DNA from: DASWOJ01 sp036398775
GTDB lineage: Bacteria > Pseudomonadota > Alphaproteobacteria > Acetobacterales > Acetobacteraceae
Length of the DNA stretch: 64,000 nt
Reading direction: 5' to 3'
Assembly (NCBI GenBank): GCA_036398775.1
Contig: DASWOJ010000485.1
Span: 19,826 to 83,825, forward strand
Every line of letters starts with the position of its first letter. Positions within the stretch are counted from its first letter, which is position 1. A model generated the notes under the pieces. The model was not told the origin of the DNA, made no database searches, and worked only from the letters and a program-made list of their open reading frames with translations. Below, piece by piece: positions 33,502 to 42,179 of this stretch. Made by a program: the position numbers and the translations under genes.

Positions 33502-34137
33502 TCAGCCGAAGTTCGGCTGCGTTTCCCTGTAGCTCGGCAGTGCCTGCACCCGGTCCCACCACTCGGAAAAGCCGGGAACATCGGTCGCCGCCGCAGCATC
33601 GGGCGTCATCATGACGTAGGACAGCACCGGCGCCAGGAACAGGTCAGCCAGGCTCAGCTCCCCGGCGATGAAGGGCGATGCGCCGCGGGTCTGCATCGCG
33701 AACTCGATGACCTTGCGCCCGGTCTCGATCCCCGCCTCACGCGCGGCGTCGTTCTGGCCGCCGACGAAACCGGGGAACAGGTGGTAGGCCGCGACGCCGC
33801 CGACCAGCGCGCCGTAGCCGTACGAGTCCATCAGCCCGACGACCATGTCCATCCGTGCCCGGTCCCGCGGCGTGCCCGGCACCAGCGACAGGCCGGGCAG
33901 CACGTCGTTCAGGTAGCGGACGATGGCGGCGGTCTCCAGGATGCGTAGGCCGTCATGGTCCAGCACGGGCACCTTGCCGAAGGGATGGCGCTGCAGGTGC
34001 TCGGGCGACTTCGGCTCGCCTTCCAGGACGTTCAGCGGCACCTGGCGGAATTCGGTCACGCCCTTCTCGGCGAGCAGCATCTTCACGGTGCGGACGTAGG
34101 TGGAGCCGTCGAAGCCCCAAAGGGTGATGTCGGACAT
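33502..34137 (-). CDS. Glutathione S-transferase family protein
   Basis: 211 aa from ATG 34137 (MSDITLWGFDGSTYVRTVKM). The thioredoxin-like N-terminal domain is seen in RTVKMLLAEKGVTEFRQVPL, HPFGKVPVLDHDGLRILETA (cis-Pro and the ESxAI-like glutathione contact ETAAI), followed by an all-helical C-terminal domain with FIAGELSLADLFLAPVLSY. Ser/Tyr near residue 12-14 is the likely catalytic residue, as in many bacterial GSTs. Conjugates or reduces an electrophile with glutathione in the cytosol. A LysR gene lies upstream on the same strand, 125 bp away, and could regulate it. Confidence 0.93.
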   Translation of the reverse strand: MSDITLWGFDGSTYVRTVKMLLAEKGVTEFRQVPLNVLEGEPKSPEHLQRHPFGKVPVLDHDGLRILETAAIVRYLNDVLPGLSLVPGTPRDRARMDMVVGLMDSYGYGALVGGVAAYHLFPGFVGGQNDAAREAGIETGRKVIEFAMQTRGASPFIAGELSLADLFLAPVLSYVMMTPDAAAATDVPGFSEWWDRVQALPSYRETQPNFG

Positions 34138-34262
34138 GGATGGGGGTTCCCGGGTGCGGAGGTGAAACAGGGGCGCAGGACCTCTTGCTGGAGGCATATA
34201 GGCCGGTTTTGGCAGGAGGCGCCACGCAGCGCGGGGACCATGCGATCCCCGCAGCCAGCACG

Positions 34263-35159
34263 CTACCCCGCCCCAACCCGCAGCGCCGCCACCAGCGCCG
34301 CCAAGGCCGGCGGCACCTGCCGGCGGCTGGGATAATAGATGCAGTAGCCGGGGAACCGAGGGCACCACCGCTCCAGCACACGCACCAGCCGGCCCGCGGC
34401 GACGTGCCCGGCCACCTCGTCCTCGAACAAATAGGCCAAGCCGCCGCCCGCCAGCGCCGCCGCCAGCATCAGCCCGCCGTCGTTGAACACCAGCGGGCCG
34501 TCCACGCGGGCCGGGACCGTCCGCCCGGCCTCGGTGAACTCCCACGGCCACAGCCCGCCGGCCGTCGCCAGCCGGTAGTTGATGCAGGGATGCCCGGCCA
34601 GGTCCGCCGGGGTGGCCGGCGCCGGATGCGCGGCGAAGTGCTCTGGCGAGCCGACCACCGCCGTCTGCACGTCCGGCCCCACCCGCACCGCCACCATGTC
34701 CCGCGCGACGCCGCCGCCGAACCGGATGCCGGCGTCGTAGCGTCCGGCGACGATGTCCGTCAGCCCCTCGTCAACGGCCACCTCCACCCGGACCGCCGGG
34801 CAGGCCGCGCGGAAGCCGGGCAGGGCCGGCAGCAGCACCGTCTGCGCGGCGTGCCGGGGCGCGGTGATGCGGACGGTGCCGGCCGGGGCGCCGCCCGGTC
34901 CGCCGAGAGCGGCCAGCCCGGTGCCGATGCTCTCCAGCGCCGGGCGCAGGGTGTCCAGCAGCCGCTCCCCGGCCTCGGTGGCGCGGACGCTGCGGGTGGT
35001 GCGCGCCAGCAGCCGGACGCCCAGCCGGGCCTCCAAGGTCTTCATGGCATGGCTCAGCGCCGATGGGGACAGGCCCAGCCGGGAGGCGGCGCGGCTGAAG
35101 CTGCGGGCGTCGGCCACGGCCATGAAGGCGGCCAGGTCGGTCAGGTCGTCTCGCCGCAT
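34263..35159 (-). CDS. LysR family transcriptional regulator
   Basis: 298 aa from ATG 35159. The N-terminal winged helix-turn-helix is typical: LTDLAAFMAVADARSFSRAA, RLGLSPSALSHAMKTLEARL, GVRLLARTTRSVRATEAGE. A substrate-binding domain (~90-290) follows. It is divergent from the aldo/keto reductase gene with 96 bp between starts, the classical LysR arrangement, so it most probably controls that gene and itself; GST downstream may also be a target. The form LARTTRSVRATEAGE is common among regulators of aldo-keto reductases and oxidoreductases. Inducer unknown. Confidence 0.93.
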   Translation of the reverse strand: MRRDDLTDLAAFMAVADARSFSRAASRLGLSPSALSHAMKTLEARLGVRLLARTTRSVRATEAGERLLDTLRPALESIGTGLAALGGPGGAPAGTVRITAPRHAAQTVLLPALPGFRAACPAVRVEVAVDEGLTDIVAGRYDAGIRFGGGVARDMVAVRVGPDVQTAVVGSPEHFAAHPAPATPADLAGHPCINYRLATAGGLWPWEFTEAGRTVPARVDGPLVFNDGGLMLAAALAGGGLAYLFEDEVAGHVAAGRLVRVLERWCPRFPGYCIYYPSRRQVPPALAALVAALRVGAG

Positions 35160-35255
35160 TGCTGCATCGCTTTCACAGGTCCATGCCGATCATGCCATCT
35201 AATCGCCAAACCCGCCCCGGCCCATCTCGGGGGTCCACATAGGGAGGAACAGCAG

Positions 35256-36311
35256 ATGCGCATGAACCGGCTGGGCCGCACCGGGCTTTTCGTATCCGAG
35301 CTATGCCTCGGGACGATGACCTTCGGCGGCGAAGGCAACGGGGTTTACAGCGAGATGGGCGGCCTCGGGCAGGCGGACGCCGAGCGGATGGTCGGCCGCG
35401 CCATGGAGGCCGGGGTAAACTTCATTGATACCGCGGACGCCTACTCGGACGGGCTGTCGGAGCAGATCACCGGCCAGGCGCTGCGCAACCTGCAGGTTCC
35501 GCGCAGCGGGGTGGTGGTCGCCACCAAGGGCTACGCCCCCACCGGCACCGGCCCCAATGCCGGCGGCAACTCGCGCCTGCATTTGATCGAGGCCTGCAAG
35601 GCCAGCCTGCGCCGGCTGCAGCTCGACCACATAGACCTGTATCAGGTGCACGGCTTCGACCCGGCGACGCCGATCGAGGAGACCGTCCGCGCCCTCGACA
35701 TCCTCGTGCAGCACGGGCACGTCCGCTACGTCGGCGTGTCGAACTGGGCGGCGTGGCAGATCGTGAAGGCGCTGGGCATCGCCGACCATGCGGGCCTCAG
35801 CCGGTTCGCCAGCCTGCAGGCGTATTACAGCATCGCCGGGCGCGACCTGGAGCGGGAGATCGTGCCGATGCTGCGGGCGGAGGAGGTGGGGCTAATGGTC
35901 TGGAGCCCGCTGGCCGCCGGGCTGCTGAGCGGGAAGTACTCGCGAGAGCAGGAAGCGGTTCCGGGTGGCCGCCGGGTCGCCTTAAACTTCCCGCCGGTGG
36001 ATCGGGAGCGCGGCTTCGCCTGCGTGGATGCGATGCGGCCGATGGCGGAGGCGCGCGGGGTGTCGGTGGCGCAGGTCGCGCTGGCCTGGCTGCTGCACCG
36101 GCGGGCGGTCAGCAGCGTCATCGTCGGCGCACGGCGGCTGGACCAGTTGGAGGACAACCTGGGAGCGGCGGACGTCGAACTGGGCGAGGCGGACCTGGAC
36201 GCCCTGGACGCGGTCAGCACGCTGCCGCGTGAGTATCCCGGCTGGATGTTCGAAACCCAGGGCGCCCGGGCACGGCTCCTGGCGCAGGCCGGGCGGAGCG
36301 GCGCGCGGTAG
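35256..36311 (+). CDS. Aldo/keto reductase
   Basis: 351 aa from ATG 35256, ribosome binding site AGGGAGGAAC. Catalytic tetrad residues in DTADAYSDGLSEQ (Asp, Tyr), VATKGYAP (Lys) and YQVHGFDPATPI (His); NADPH pocket VIVGARRLDQLEDNLGA near the end. It is paralogous to the protein at 13392, sharing the NLGA, YYSxxGRDxE and VGVSNxxxWxxxK stretches. Likely reduces an aldehyde or ketone, possibly a sugar or a toxic carbonyl. Divergently arranged with the LysR gene that probably controls it. Confidence 0.93.
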   Translation: MRMNRLGRTGLFVSELCLGTMTFGGEGNGVYSEMGGLGQADAERMVGRAMEAGVNFIDTADAYSDGLSEQITGQALRNLQVPRSGVVVATKGYAPTGTGPNAGGNSRLHLIEACKASLRRLQLDHIDLYQVHGFDPATPIEETVRALDILVQHGHVRYVGVSNWAAWQIVKALGIADHAGLSRFASLQAYYSIAGRDLEREIVPMLRAEEVGLMVWSPLAAGLLSGKYSREQEAVPGGRRVALNFPPVDRERGFACVDAMRPMAEARGVSVAQVALAWLLHRRAVSSVIVGARRLDQLEDNLGAADVELGEADLDALDAVSTLPREYPGWMFETQGARARLLAQAGRSGAR

Positions 36312-36446
36312 GCGGCGGCGCGCTTCGTTTGCCGGGGTCTGGCGCCCGGGAATGAGGATCATGCCGGAGGCCGGCGTCAGCCGCTTTGGGCGCGTTATCG
36401 GGGACGGGCGCCGACAAGCCGGCGGGTCGGGGTCCGGCAGGCCAGC

Positions 36447-37649
36447 TCAGGCGGCTTCGAGCGCCTGGCGAATGTCGTCGAGCAGGTCGTCGGCGTCCTC
36501 AAGCCCGACCGACAGGCGCATCATGTCCTCCTGCACGCCCCAGGCCATCCGCGCCTCCGGCTCGACCCGGCGTGCCCCGCGGAGCAGGCCGCCCGGCCGC
36601 ATGATCAACGATTCCGCGTCGCCCAGGCTCACTGCCCGCAGTACGACGCGCAGCCGGTCCATGAACCGGTCGGCCCCGTCCCCGCCGGAGCCAAGGCGGA
36701 ACGACAGCATGCCGGAGCCGTTCGCCATTTGCCGCCGGGCCGCCGGATAGCCCGGGTCGGACGGCAGGAACGGATAGTGCACCTGCGCCACGCCCGGGTG
36801 CGCCGCCAGCATCTCGGCGATGCGCAGCGCCGTCGAGCCGTGCCGCTCCATACGCAGCCCCAGCGTCTTCATCCCGCGCAGGACGAGGTAGGCCGACATC
36901 GGCGACATCGTGGCGCCGGTGATGTAGCGCAGCCCGTGGCGGCGAATGCGCTCGGTCGTCGCGAGCTCCCCGAGCACCGCACCGCCGAGCAGGTCGCCGT
37001 GGCCGTTGATATACTTGGTCAGCGCATGCAGGACCAGGTGGGCGCCATGCTCAAGCGGACGCTGCAGCGCCGGGGAGGCGAAGGTGCTGTCCACCACCGC
37101 CATCGCCCCCACCGCGCGGGCGCGGGCGCAGATGGCGGCGATGTCCAGCACCTCGGCCGTCGGGTTCACCGGGGTCTCGAAGTAAACCATCTTCGTGGCG
37201 CGCGAGAGCACGCCGTCGAGGTTTTCCGGCCGGGTCATGTCCACCGGCACCACCTTGATGCCGAAGCGCGGCAGGGCGTCCTGCGTGAGCGCGAAGGTGT
37301 TGGAATAGACCGTGTGGTGCACGACCAGCTCGTCACCTTGGGAGAGCAGCGACAGCATCAGCGAGCCGACCGCCCCCATGCCGGAGGCGAGCACGACGCA
37401 GGATTCCGCGCCCTCCAGCTCCGCCAGCCGCGTTTCGAGCACGGTCTGGGTCGGGTTCTCCTCGCGCCCATACAGCGGGCGGCGCACCTCGAAGGCGGCG
37501 ATCGCCTCGCTTTCCGCGCTGGTGTCGAACGCATAGGTGGAACTCATGTAGATCGGCGGATTGAGCGCCGCCTCGGCCTTGCTGCGGTCAAAACCGTGAT
37601 GGATGGCCCGGGTCATGAACCCGAGCGGGCGGTTCGGCCGGTCGTTCAT
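36447..37649 (-). CDS. PLP-dependent Cys/Met-metabolism (cystathionine gamma-synthase/lyase) family enzyme
   Basis: 400 aa from ATG 37649, overlapping the stop of the upstream flavoprotein gene as ATGA. PLP-fold type I signatures: LYGREENPTQTVLE (Tyr and Arg that bind the phosphate of the partner subunit), VVLASGMGAVGS, and HALTKYINGHGD with Lys212 as internal aldimine. The tyrosine that stacks on PLP is in HTVYSNTFAL. In this family gamma-synthases, gamma-lyases (cystathionine, methionine, canavanine) and sulfhydrylases cannot be separated by eye. The serine of the usual HSxTKY motif is alanine here. Its place beside N-demethylating flavoenzymes suggests that it cleaves the amino acid released by them. 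Confidence 0.9.
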   Translation of the reverse strand: MNDRPNRPLGFMTRAIHHGFDRSKAEAALNPPIYMSSTYAFDTSAESEAIAAFEVRRPLYGREENPTQTVLETRLAELEGAESCVVLASGMGAVGSLMLSLLSQGDELVVHHTVYSNTFALTQDALPRFGIKVVPVDMTRPENLDGVLSRATKMVYFETPVNPTAEVLDIAAICARARAVGAMAVVDSTFASPALQRPLEHGAHLVLHALTKYINGHGDLLGGAVLGELATTERIRRHGLRYITGATMSPMSAYLVLRGMKTLGLRMERHGSTALRIAEMLAAHPGVAQVHYPFLPSDPGYPAARRQMANGSGMLSFRLGSGGDGADRFMDRLRVVLRAVSLGDAESLIMRPGGLLRGARRVEPEARMAWGVQEDMMRLSVGLEDADDLLDDIRQALEAA

Positions 37650-38782
37650 GCTGCCATGTCCTTGCGCCAACGCGGCATCAGCACGTCGCCGGCGGCGAGC
37701 GCCGTTACTTCATGGGCCGGCATCTCGCCGGCGATGCCACGCGCCGTCAGGTCGCCCATCAGCGCGCCAAGCTTGAAGCCGTGGCCAGAGCAGGCGCTGA
37801 CCACCCATCCCGCCGCGCCGATCGGGCGGACGAGGAATTTCTCATGCTCGCGCACCGTGTAGAAGCACGCCTTCGGTTCGAGCACGCTGTAGCGGTCGAG
37901 GCCGCGATAGGTCTCGCGCGCTGCCGGCCATAGCCGGGCGAGATCGTGCTCCGTGGCCACGCGGTCCTCGTCCGGGTCGCCGGTGCAGGAGAACACGTGG
38001 TCGCCCACCTTGAGCCGCGTGCCGCGCCGGGGCGGCAGCGTGTAGAGGCCGCCATCCGCACGGACGTCGAGCATCACCGGCGCATTCGCCCACGCCTCGG
38101 CGAGGTCGGGCGGCGGCGCCAGATACAGCACCGCCTGGCGCGACGGCACCGCGTCGCCCCTCAGCGACGGCACGATCCGGTCCACCCACGCCCCGGCCGA
38201 GACGACCACCACGTCGCCCTCGTGCACCCGGCCATCGGTCGTCACCCGCCCGCGCTCCGGATCAACCTCGCTCACGAGCTGCCCGGTGTGCATCCGCACG
38301 CCCAGCCTGCCGAGCAGCACGACCAGATCGGTCAGGATGCGGATCGGGAACAGCATGCCGGCCCCGTCCGTCTCGACCGCGCGCAGCAGCCCGTCGGTGG
38401 CGATCATCGGAAACCGGGCGGGCACCTGGTTGAGCGGGACGTCGCGGAATCCGATGCCCATTGCCGCCAGCGAGCGGGAAATGCCCTGATACCAATCCGA
38501 CTCGTGCCGGAGGAAATAGACGGCGCCGCATGGCTCGTAATGCGAGCGGCCGGTGGCCTGCCAGAGCATGTCCCAGATGCGGAACGCCTCCGGCATCAGG
38601 TGCGCGTAGCCCTCCATCGCGCCGTAGGCGTGCCGCGTGATGCGATGCTCGTCGTACGAGGAGCATGCCGGGTTCGGCAGCGGCCCCTGCTCGAACAGCT
38701 CGACGGTATAGCCGCGGCGGGCGAGGGCCCAGGCGGTGGCAAGGCCGGCGATCCCGCCGCCGACGATGAGGGCTTTGCTCAT
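37646..38782 (-). CDS. Monomeric sarcosine oxidase-like FAD-dependent oxidoreductase
   Basis: 378 aa from ATG 38782. Starts with the dinucleotide fold ALIVGGGIAGLATAWALARR (~residues 4-23). The C-terminal half contains KACFYTVREHEKFL and SACSGHGFKLGALMGDL; in monomeric sarcosine oxidase the corresponding Cys carries covalent FAD and the Lys of SGHGFK activates oxygen, so both functions look conserved. Expected role: oxidation of a secondary N-methyl amino acid to the primary amine plus formaldehyde, giving hydrogen peroxide. First gene of the minus-strand arm of the catabolic island, coupled to the PLP enzyme. Substrate is inferred only from family and context. Confidence 0.88.
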   Translation of the reverse strand: MSKALIVGGGIAGLATAWALARRGYTVELFEQGPLPNPACSSYDEHRITRHAYGAMEGYAHLMPEAFRIWDMLWQATGRSHYEPCGAVYFLRHESDWYQGISRSLAAMGIGFRDVPLNQVPARFPMIATDGLLRAVETDGAGMLFPIRILTDLVVLLGRLGVRMHTGQLVSEVDPERGRVTTDGRVHEGDVVVVSAGAWVDRIVPSLRGDAVPSRQAVLYLAPPPDLAEAWANAPVMLDVRADGGLYTLPPRRGTRLKVGDHVFSCTGDPDEDRVATEHDLARLWPAARETYRGLDRYSVLEPKACFYTVREHEKFLVRPIGAAGWVVSACSGHGFKLGALMGDLTARGIAGEMPAHEVTALAAGDVLMPRWRKDMAA

Positions 38783-38791
38783 GGAACGCTC

Positions 38792-39025
38792 CTAGGCGGC
38801 AGGGGAGGGGGAGGCGCGGACCGGTCGGGCGGGCGCCGGCTCATCCGGTTCGACGAAGCGCAGGCTGATCCAGGCGCGGCAGGCGGCGATGGCCGGCTCA
38901 TCTGGACGGACATAAGAAAACAGCCGCAGCCATCCTGCCGCATGGCGTCGAACGGGGCAACGAGGCGGCCCTCCTCGAGGTCGCGGGCACACAGCTTGGC
39001 ATCCCCGCCGGACGCCCTGCACAAA
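38792..39025 (-). pseudogene. Frameshifted C-terminal stump of a LysR (GcvA-like) regulator
   Basis: Read on the minus strand from ~39025, one frame gives GGDAKLCARDLEEGRLVAPF, the typical end of the LysR effector domain. At about 38930 the similarity jumps to another frame with WLRLFSYVRPDEPAIAACRA, the usual C-terminal helix pattern, and ends at a stop near 38792. The DNA-binding half is gone. It lies in the 330-bp gap between the divergent arms of the catabolic island, exactly where its regulator would be expected. Evidence is my reading of the two frames; no start codon or binding domain remains. Confidence 0.6.
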
Positions 39026-39112
39026 ATCAGACGGCGCGATCACCCGAAGCGATAAGTGGAGTATAAGGTCCGCAGCCATACTCGCTGCTCCCAGCCAAGA
39101 GAAGATTGCCGC

Positions 39113-40342
39113 ATGACCGACCTGTCCCGCATCCGCGCCTTGATCGAGCAGCGCCGCCCGGGCCACGCGCTGCCGCAGCCCTTCTACACCGATCCGGAAA
39201 TCTTCGCCTTCGACATGGACCGTATCTACGGCAATTCCTGGATCATGGCCGGTTTCGAGGTGGAGCTGCCCTCGCCGGGCAGTTCGCTGGCGCTGACGAT
39301 CGGGCGCTCGCCGATCGTGATCGTGCGCGGGCGCGACCACAAGCTGCGCGCCTTCCATAATTCCTGCCGTCACCGCGGCGCGCAGATCTGCGCCGACGGC
39401 GCCTCCAAGCGCCCGCGGCTGGTTTGCCCCTACCATCAGTGGTCCTACGACCTCGAAGGCAAGCTGGTCCATGCCGCTCACATGGGCGAGGACTTCGACC
39501 CGGTGCAGCACAACCTCCTGCCCGTCGCGGTCCGCACCGTGGCCGGGTCAATCTATGTCTGCCTCGGCGACGCACCGCCCGCCTTCGACGAGTTCCATGA
39601 CGCGCTGGCCCCGATGCTGGCGCCGCACGAGCTGCACCGGAGCAAGCTCGCGCACCAGATGACGCTGGTGGAGAAGGCCAACTGGAAGCTCGTGATGGAA
39701 AACGGGCGCGAGTGCTACCATTGCGCGTCCAACCATCCGGAGTTGGCGGCCACCTTCCCGATCCTCCGCAAGTCGCTCTCCGTGGACGAGGAGAACGCGA
39801 TCACCGATGCCTATGACCGGCGGATGGCCGGGCGCGCCCTGCCGGTCGGCCCGGCCGAAGGCAAGTGGTGGCAGGCGGGCCGCTTCGCGCTCAATCCCGG
39901 CACCACGTCCATCACCACCGACGGCAAGCCCTGCGTTAACCGCATGATGGGGCGGCTCGGCGACGGCGACGTCGGCTCGCTGCGCTGGGCGTTGGAGCCG
40001 CACTGCTTCGCGCACGCGCTCGGCGATTACGTTTTCATGTTCAGCGCCATGCCGACCGCGACCGAGGAGACGGTCGTCACGGCCAAGTGGCTGGTGCACG
40101 AGGATGCGGTGGAGGGCGTGGATTACACAATCGAGGGTTTGGTCAAGCTGTGGGATCAGACTAACCTGCAAGATCGGGCGCTAGCCGAGAACAACCAGCG
40201 CGGCGTGCGTTCCGCCGGCTTCCGTCCGGGGCCGTATTCCCCGGTGGCGGAAACGCTCGTCCTACGGTTCGTTGATTGGTATTGCGACAAGGTGCGCGAG
40301 CAGACCGGCGGACCGGTGCGGCACGCGGTTGCGGCCGAGTAG
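39113..40342 (+). CDS. Rieske-type oxygenase, alpha subunit (betaine/stachydrine demethylase-like)
   Basis: 409 aa from ATG 39113. The Rieske [2Fe-2S] ligands are Cys85, His87 (SCRHRG) and Cys105, His108 (CPYHQW). The mononuclear iron site is in ENGRECYHCASNHPEL with the two histidines. The ECYHC form and overall layout resemble glycine betaine monooxygenase GbcA, stachydrine demethylase and related enzymes that remove an N-methyl group from quaternary amines. It would release formaldehyde and the tertiary amine. No ferredoxin reductase partner (GbcB-like) is encoded in the island. First gene of the plus-strand arm, followed by the ABC importer genes. Confidence 0.9.
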   Translation: MTDLSRIRALIEQRRPGHALPQPFYTDPEIFAFDMDRIYGNSWIMAGFEVELPSPGSSLALTIGRSPIVIVRGRDHKLRAFHNSCRHRGAQICADGASKRPRLVCPYHQWSYDLEGKLVHAAHMGEDFDPVQHNLLPVAVRTVAGSIYVCLGDAPPAFDEFHDALAPMLAPHELHRSKLAHQMTLVEKANWKLVMENGRECYHCASNHPELAATFPILRKSLSVDEENAITDAYDRRMAGRALPVGPAEGKWWQAGRFALNPGTTSITTDGKPCVNRMMGRLGDGDVGSLRWALEPHCFAHALGDYVFMFSAMPTATEETVVTAKWLVHEDAVEGVDYTIEGLVKLWDQTNLQDRALAENNQRGVRSAGFRPGPYSPVAETLVLRFVDWYCDKVREQTGGPVRHAVAAE

Positions 40343-40502
40343 CCCTGCCCGGATGGCATTCCTGCTTTGACTTCGCGTGAGGCCGCGGGACAAGATGCGG
40401 GTCAGCAAATGCGCTGACTCCGGCCGGGCGGCCCGGCCCATCTCCGGGCGGGCCTACCTTGCCCGGAGCATCAGCCGATACTGTCAGGCAAGGAAAACGG
40501 CC

Positions 40503-42164
40503 ATGCGCCCTTCGCCCAAGTTCCTCGATCTGCTCCGGCGCCAGGCGGGCGTACTTGAGAACCACGTCGTTGACGAGTTCCTGGCCGGGCGGCTCGGCCG
40601 GCGCGGCCTGCTGCGCGAGGGCGCGCGGTTCGGCGTGGCGGCGCCGCTGCTCGCCGGGCTGCTCGGGGCGGCAAGCCCGGTCGCGGCGCCGCTCGCCCGT
40701 GCCGCAGGCAAGAAGGACGCGACCATCCGCGTCGCTTCGCAGACGCCGGCCAGCGCCGTGGAGCCGGTGACGACGGCCAATTCAGGCGGGTTGATCCTGT
40801 TGCAGCAGACGGGCGAGTTCCTGGTCTATGACCAGTCGGACCTGATGCTGAAGCCGATGCTGGCGTTGTCCTGGAAATCGAACGAGGAGGGCAACGTCTG
40901 GACTTTCCAGCTGCGGCCCAACGTGAAGTTCCACAACGGGCACGTGATGAATGCTGATGACGTGGTCGCCACGATGGATCGCCTGGCCGATCCGAAGAAC
41001 GGCTCCAACGCGCTGTCGGCGTTCAAGGGCGTGCTGTCCAAGGGCGGCACGCGCAAGGTGGACGACCTGACCGTCGAATTCCATCTCGACGCACCGAACG
41101 GCAACTTCCCTTACATCGTCTCGACCGACAACTACAACGCGATCATACTGCCTGCCGATTATGCCGGAGACTTCGAGAAGACCTTCATCGGCACCGGACC
41201 GTTCAAGCTCGACCGCTACACGTCGAAAGTTGGCGTGAGCTTCGTGCGCAACGATGATTACTGGGGCGAGAAGGCGCTGCCTGCGCGGCTTGAGTTCACC
41301 TTCTACGCCGACCAGCAGCCGATGATCCTGGCGCTGCAGGGCGGGCAGGTGGACGTGATCCAGCAGATCTCGGTGCAGGGCGCGCAGGGAGTGCTGCACG
41401 ATCCCGACGTCAACGTCATCAAGATCAAGTCCGCGGTGCACCGCGAGTTCCACCTTCGGAACGACACGCCCAACCTGTCGGACAAGCGCGTGCGGCAGGC
41501 AATCGCGCTGACGCTCGACCGCGACGCGATCGTGACCGGGTTGTTCCAGGGCCTCGCGGCACCCGGCAACGACTCGCCGTTCGCGCCGGTCTATCCCTCG
41601 ACCGACAAGGCGGTTCCGCAGCGCAAGCGCGACATCGCGCAGGCCAAGAAGTTGATGGCCGAGGCGGGCCACGAAAAAGGCTTCGAGGCGACGCTGACCA
41701 CCGAGCGCGTCATGGAGATGCCGGACTACGCGGTGCTGATCCAGAACGCGGTCGCCGCAATCGGCATCAAGCTCACCCTCAAGATCGAGACTGACACCGC
41801 ATATTACGGCAAGGCGCAGTACGGCCAGTCCGACTGGCTCGATTCCGAGATGGGCATCACCGATTACGGCCACCGCGGCGTGCCCAACGTGCTGCTCGGC
41901 GCGCCGCTGCTCAGCACCGGCGCCTGGAACGCCGCGCATTTCAAGAATGCCGATTACGACAAGCTGGTGGCGGGCTACATCGCCGCGACCGACCTTGGCA
42001 TCCAGCGTGAGACGGCGGGCAAGATACAGCGCCTGCTGCTCGACGAGACCCCGGTCATCTACGCCTATTTCTATGACTATCTCACGGCCACAGCGAAGGA
42101 CGTGCAGGGGGTGCGCGTCAATCCGATCTCGCAGCTCTTCCTGGCCGGGACGACCATCGGCTGA
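40503..42164 (+). CDS. Peptide/opine/nickel-type ABC transporter substrate-binding protein (family 5)
   Basis: 553 aa from ATG 40503, with AAGGAAAA upstream. An unusually long N-terminal part carries GRLGRRGLLREGARFG, then a hydrophobic stretch to APLARAAG near residue 60, which looks like a Tat signal. Family 5 (DppA/OppA) pattern: LALSWKSNEEGNVWTFQLRP, VKFHNGHVMNADDVVATMDR, FIGTGPFKLDRY, DKRVRQAIALTLDRDAIV. Periplasmic capture of the island's substrate. Followed after 15 bp by the first permease gene. The ligand is not predictable; opines, dipeptides and betaines are all bound by this family. Confidence 0.92.
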   Translation: MRPSPKFLDLLRRQAGVLENHVVDEFLAGRLGRRGLLREGARFGVAAPLLAGLLGAASPVAAPLARAAGKKDATIRVASQTPASAVEPVTTANSGGLILLQQTGEFLVYDQSDLMLKPMLALSWKSNEEGNVWTFQLRPNVKFHNGHVMNADDVVATMDRLADPKNGSNALSAFKGVLSKGGTRKVDDLTVEFHLDAPNGNFPYIVSTDNYNAIILPADYAGDFEKTFIGTGPFKLDRYTSKVGVSFVRNDDYWGEKALPARLEFTFYADQQPMILALQGGQVDVIQQISVQGAQGVLHDPDVNVIKIKSAVHREFHLRNDTPNLSDKRVRQAIALTLDRDAIVTGLFQGLAAPGNDSPFAPVYPSTDKAVPQRKRDIAQAKKLMAEAGHEKGFEATLTTERVMEMPDYAVLIQNAVAAIGIKLTLKIETDTAYYGKAQYGQSDWLDSEMGITDYGHRGVPNVLLGAPLLSTGAWNAAHFKNADYDKLVAGYIAATDLGIQRETAGKIQRLLLDETPVIYAYFYDYLTATAKDVQGVRVNPISQLFLAGTTIG

Positions 42165-42179
42165 TGCGGGTCGTTTGAC

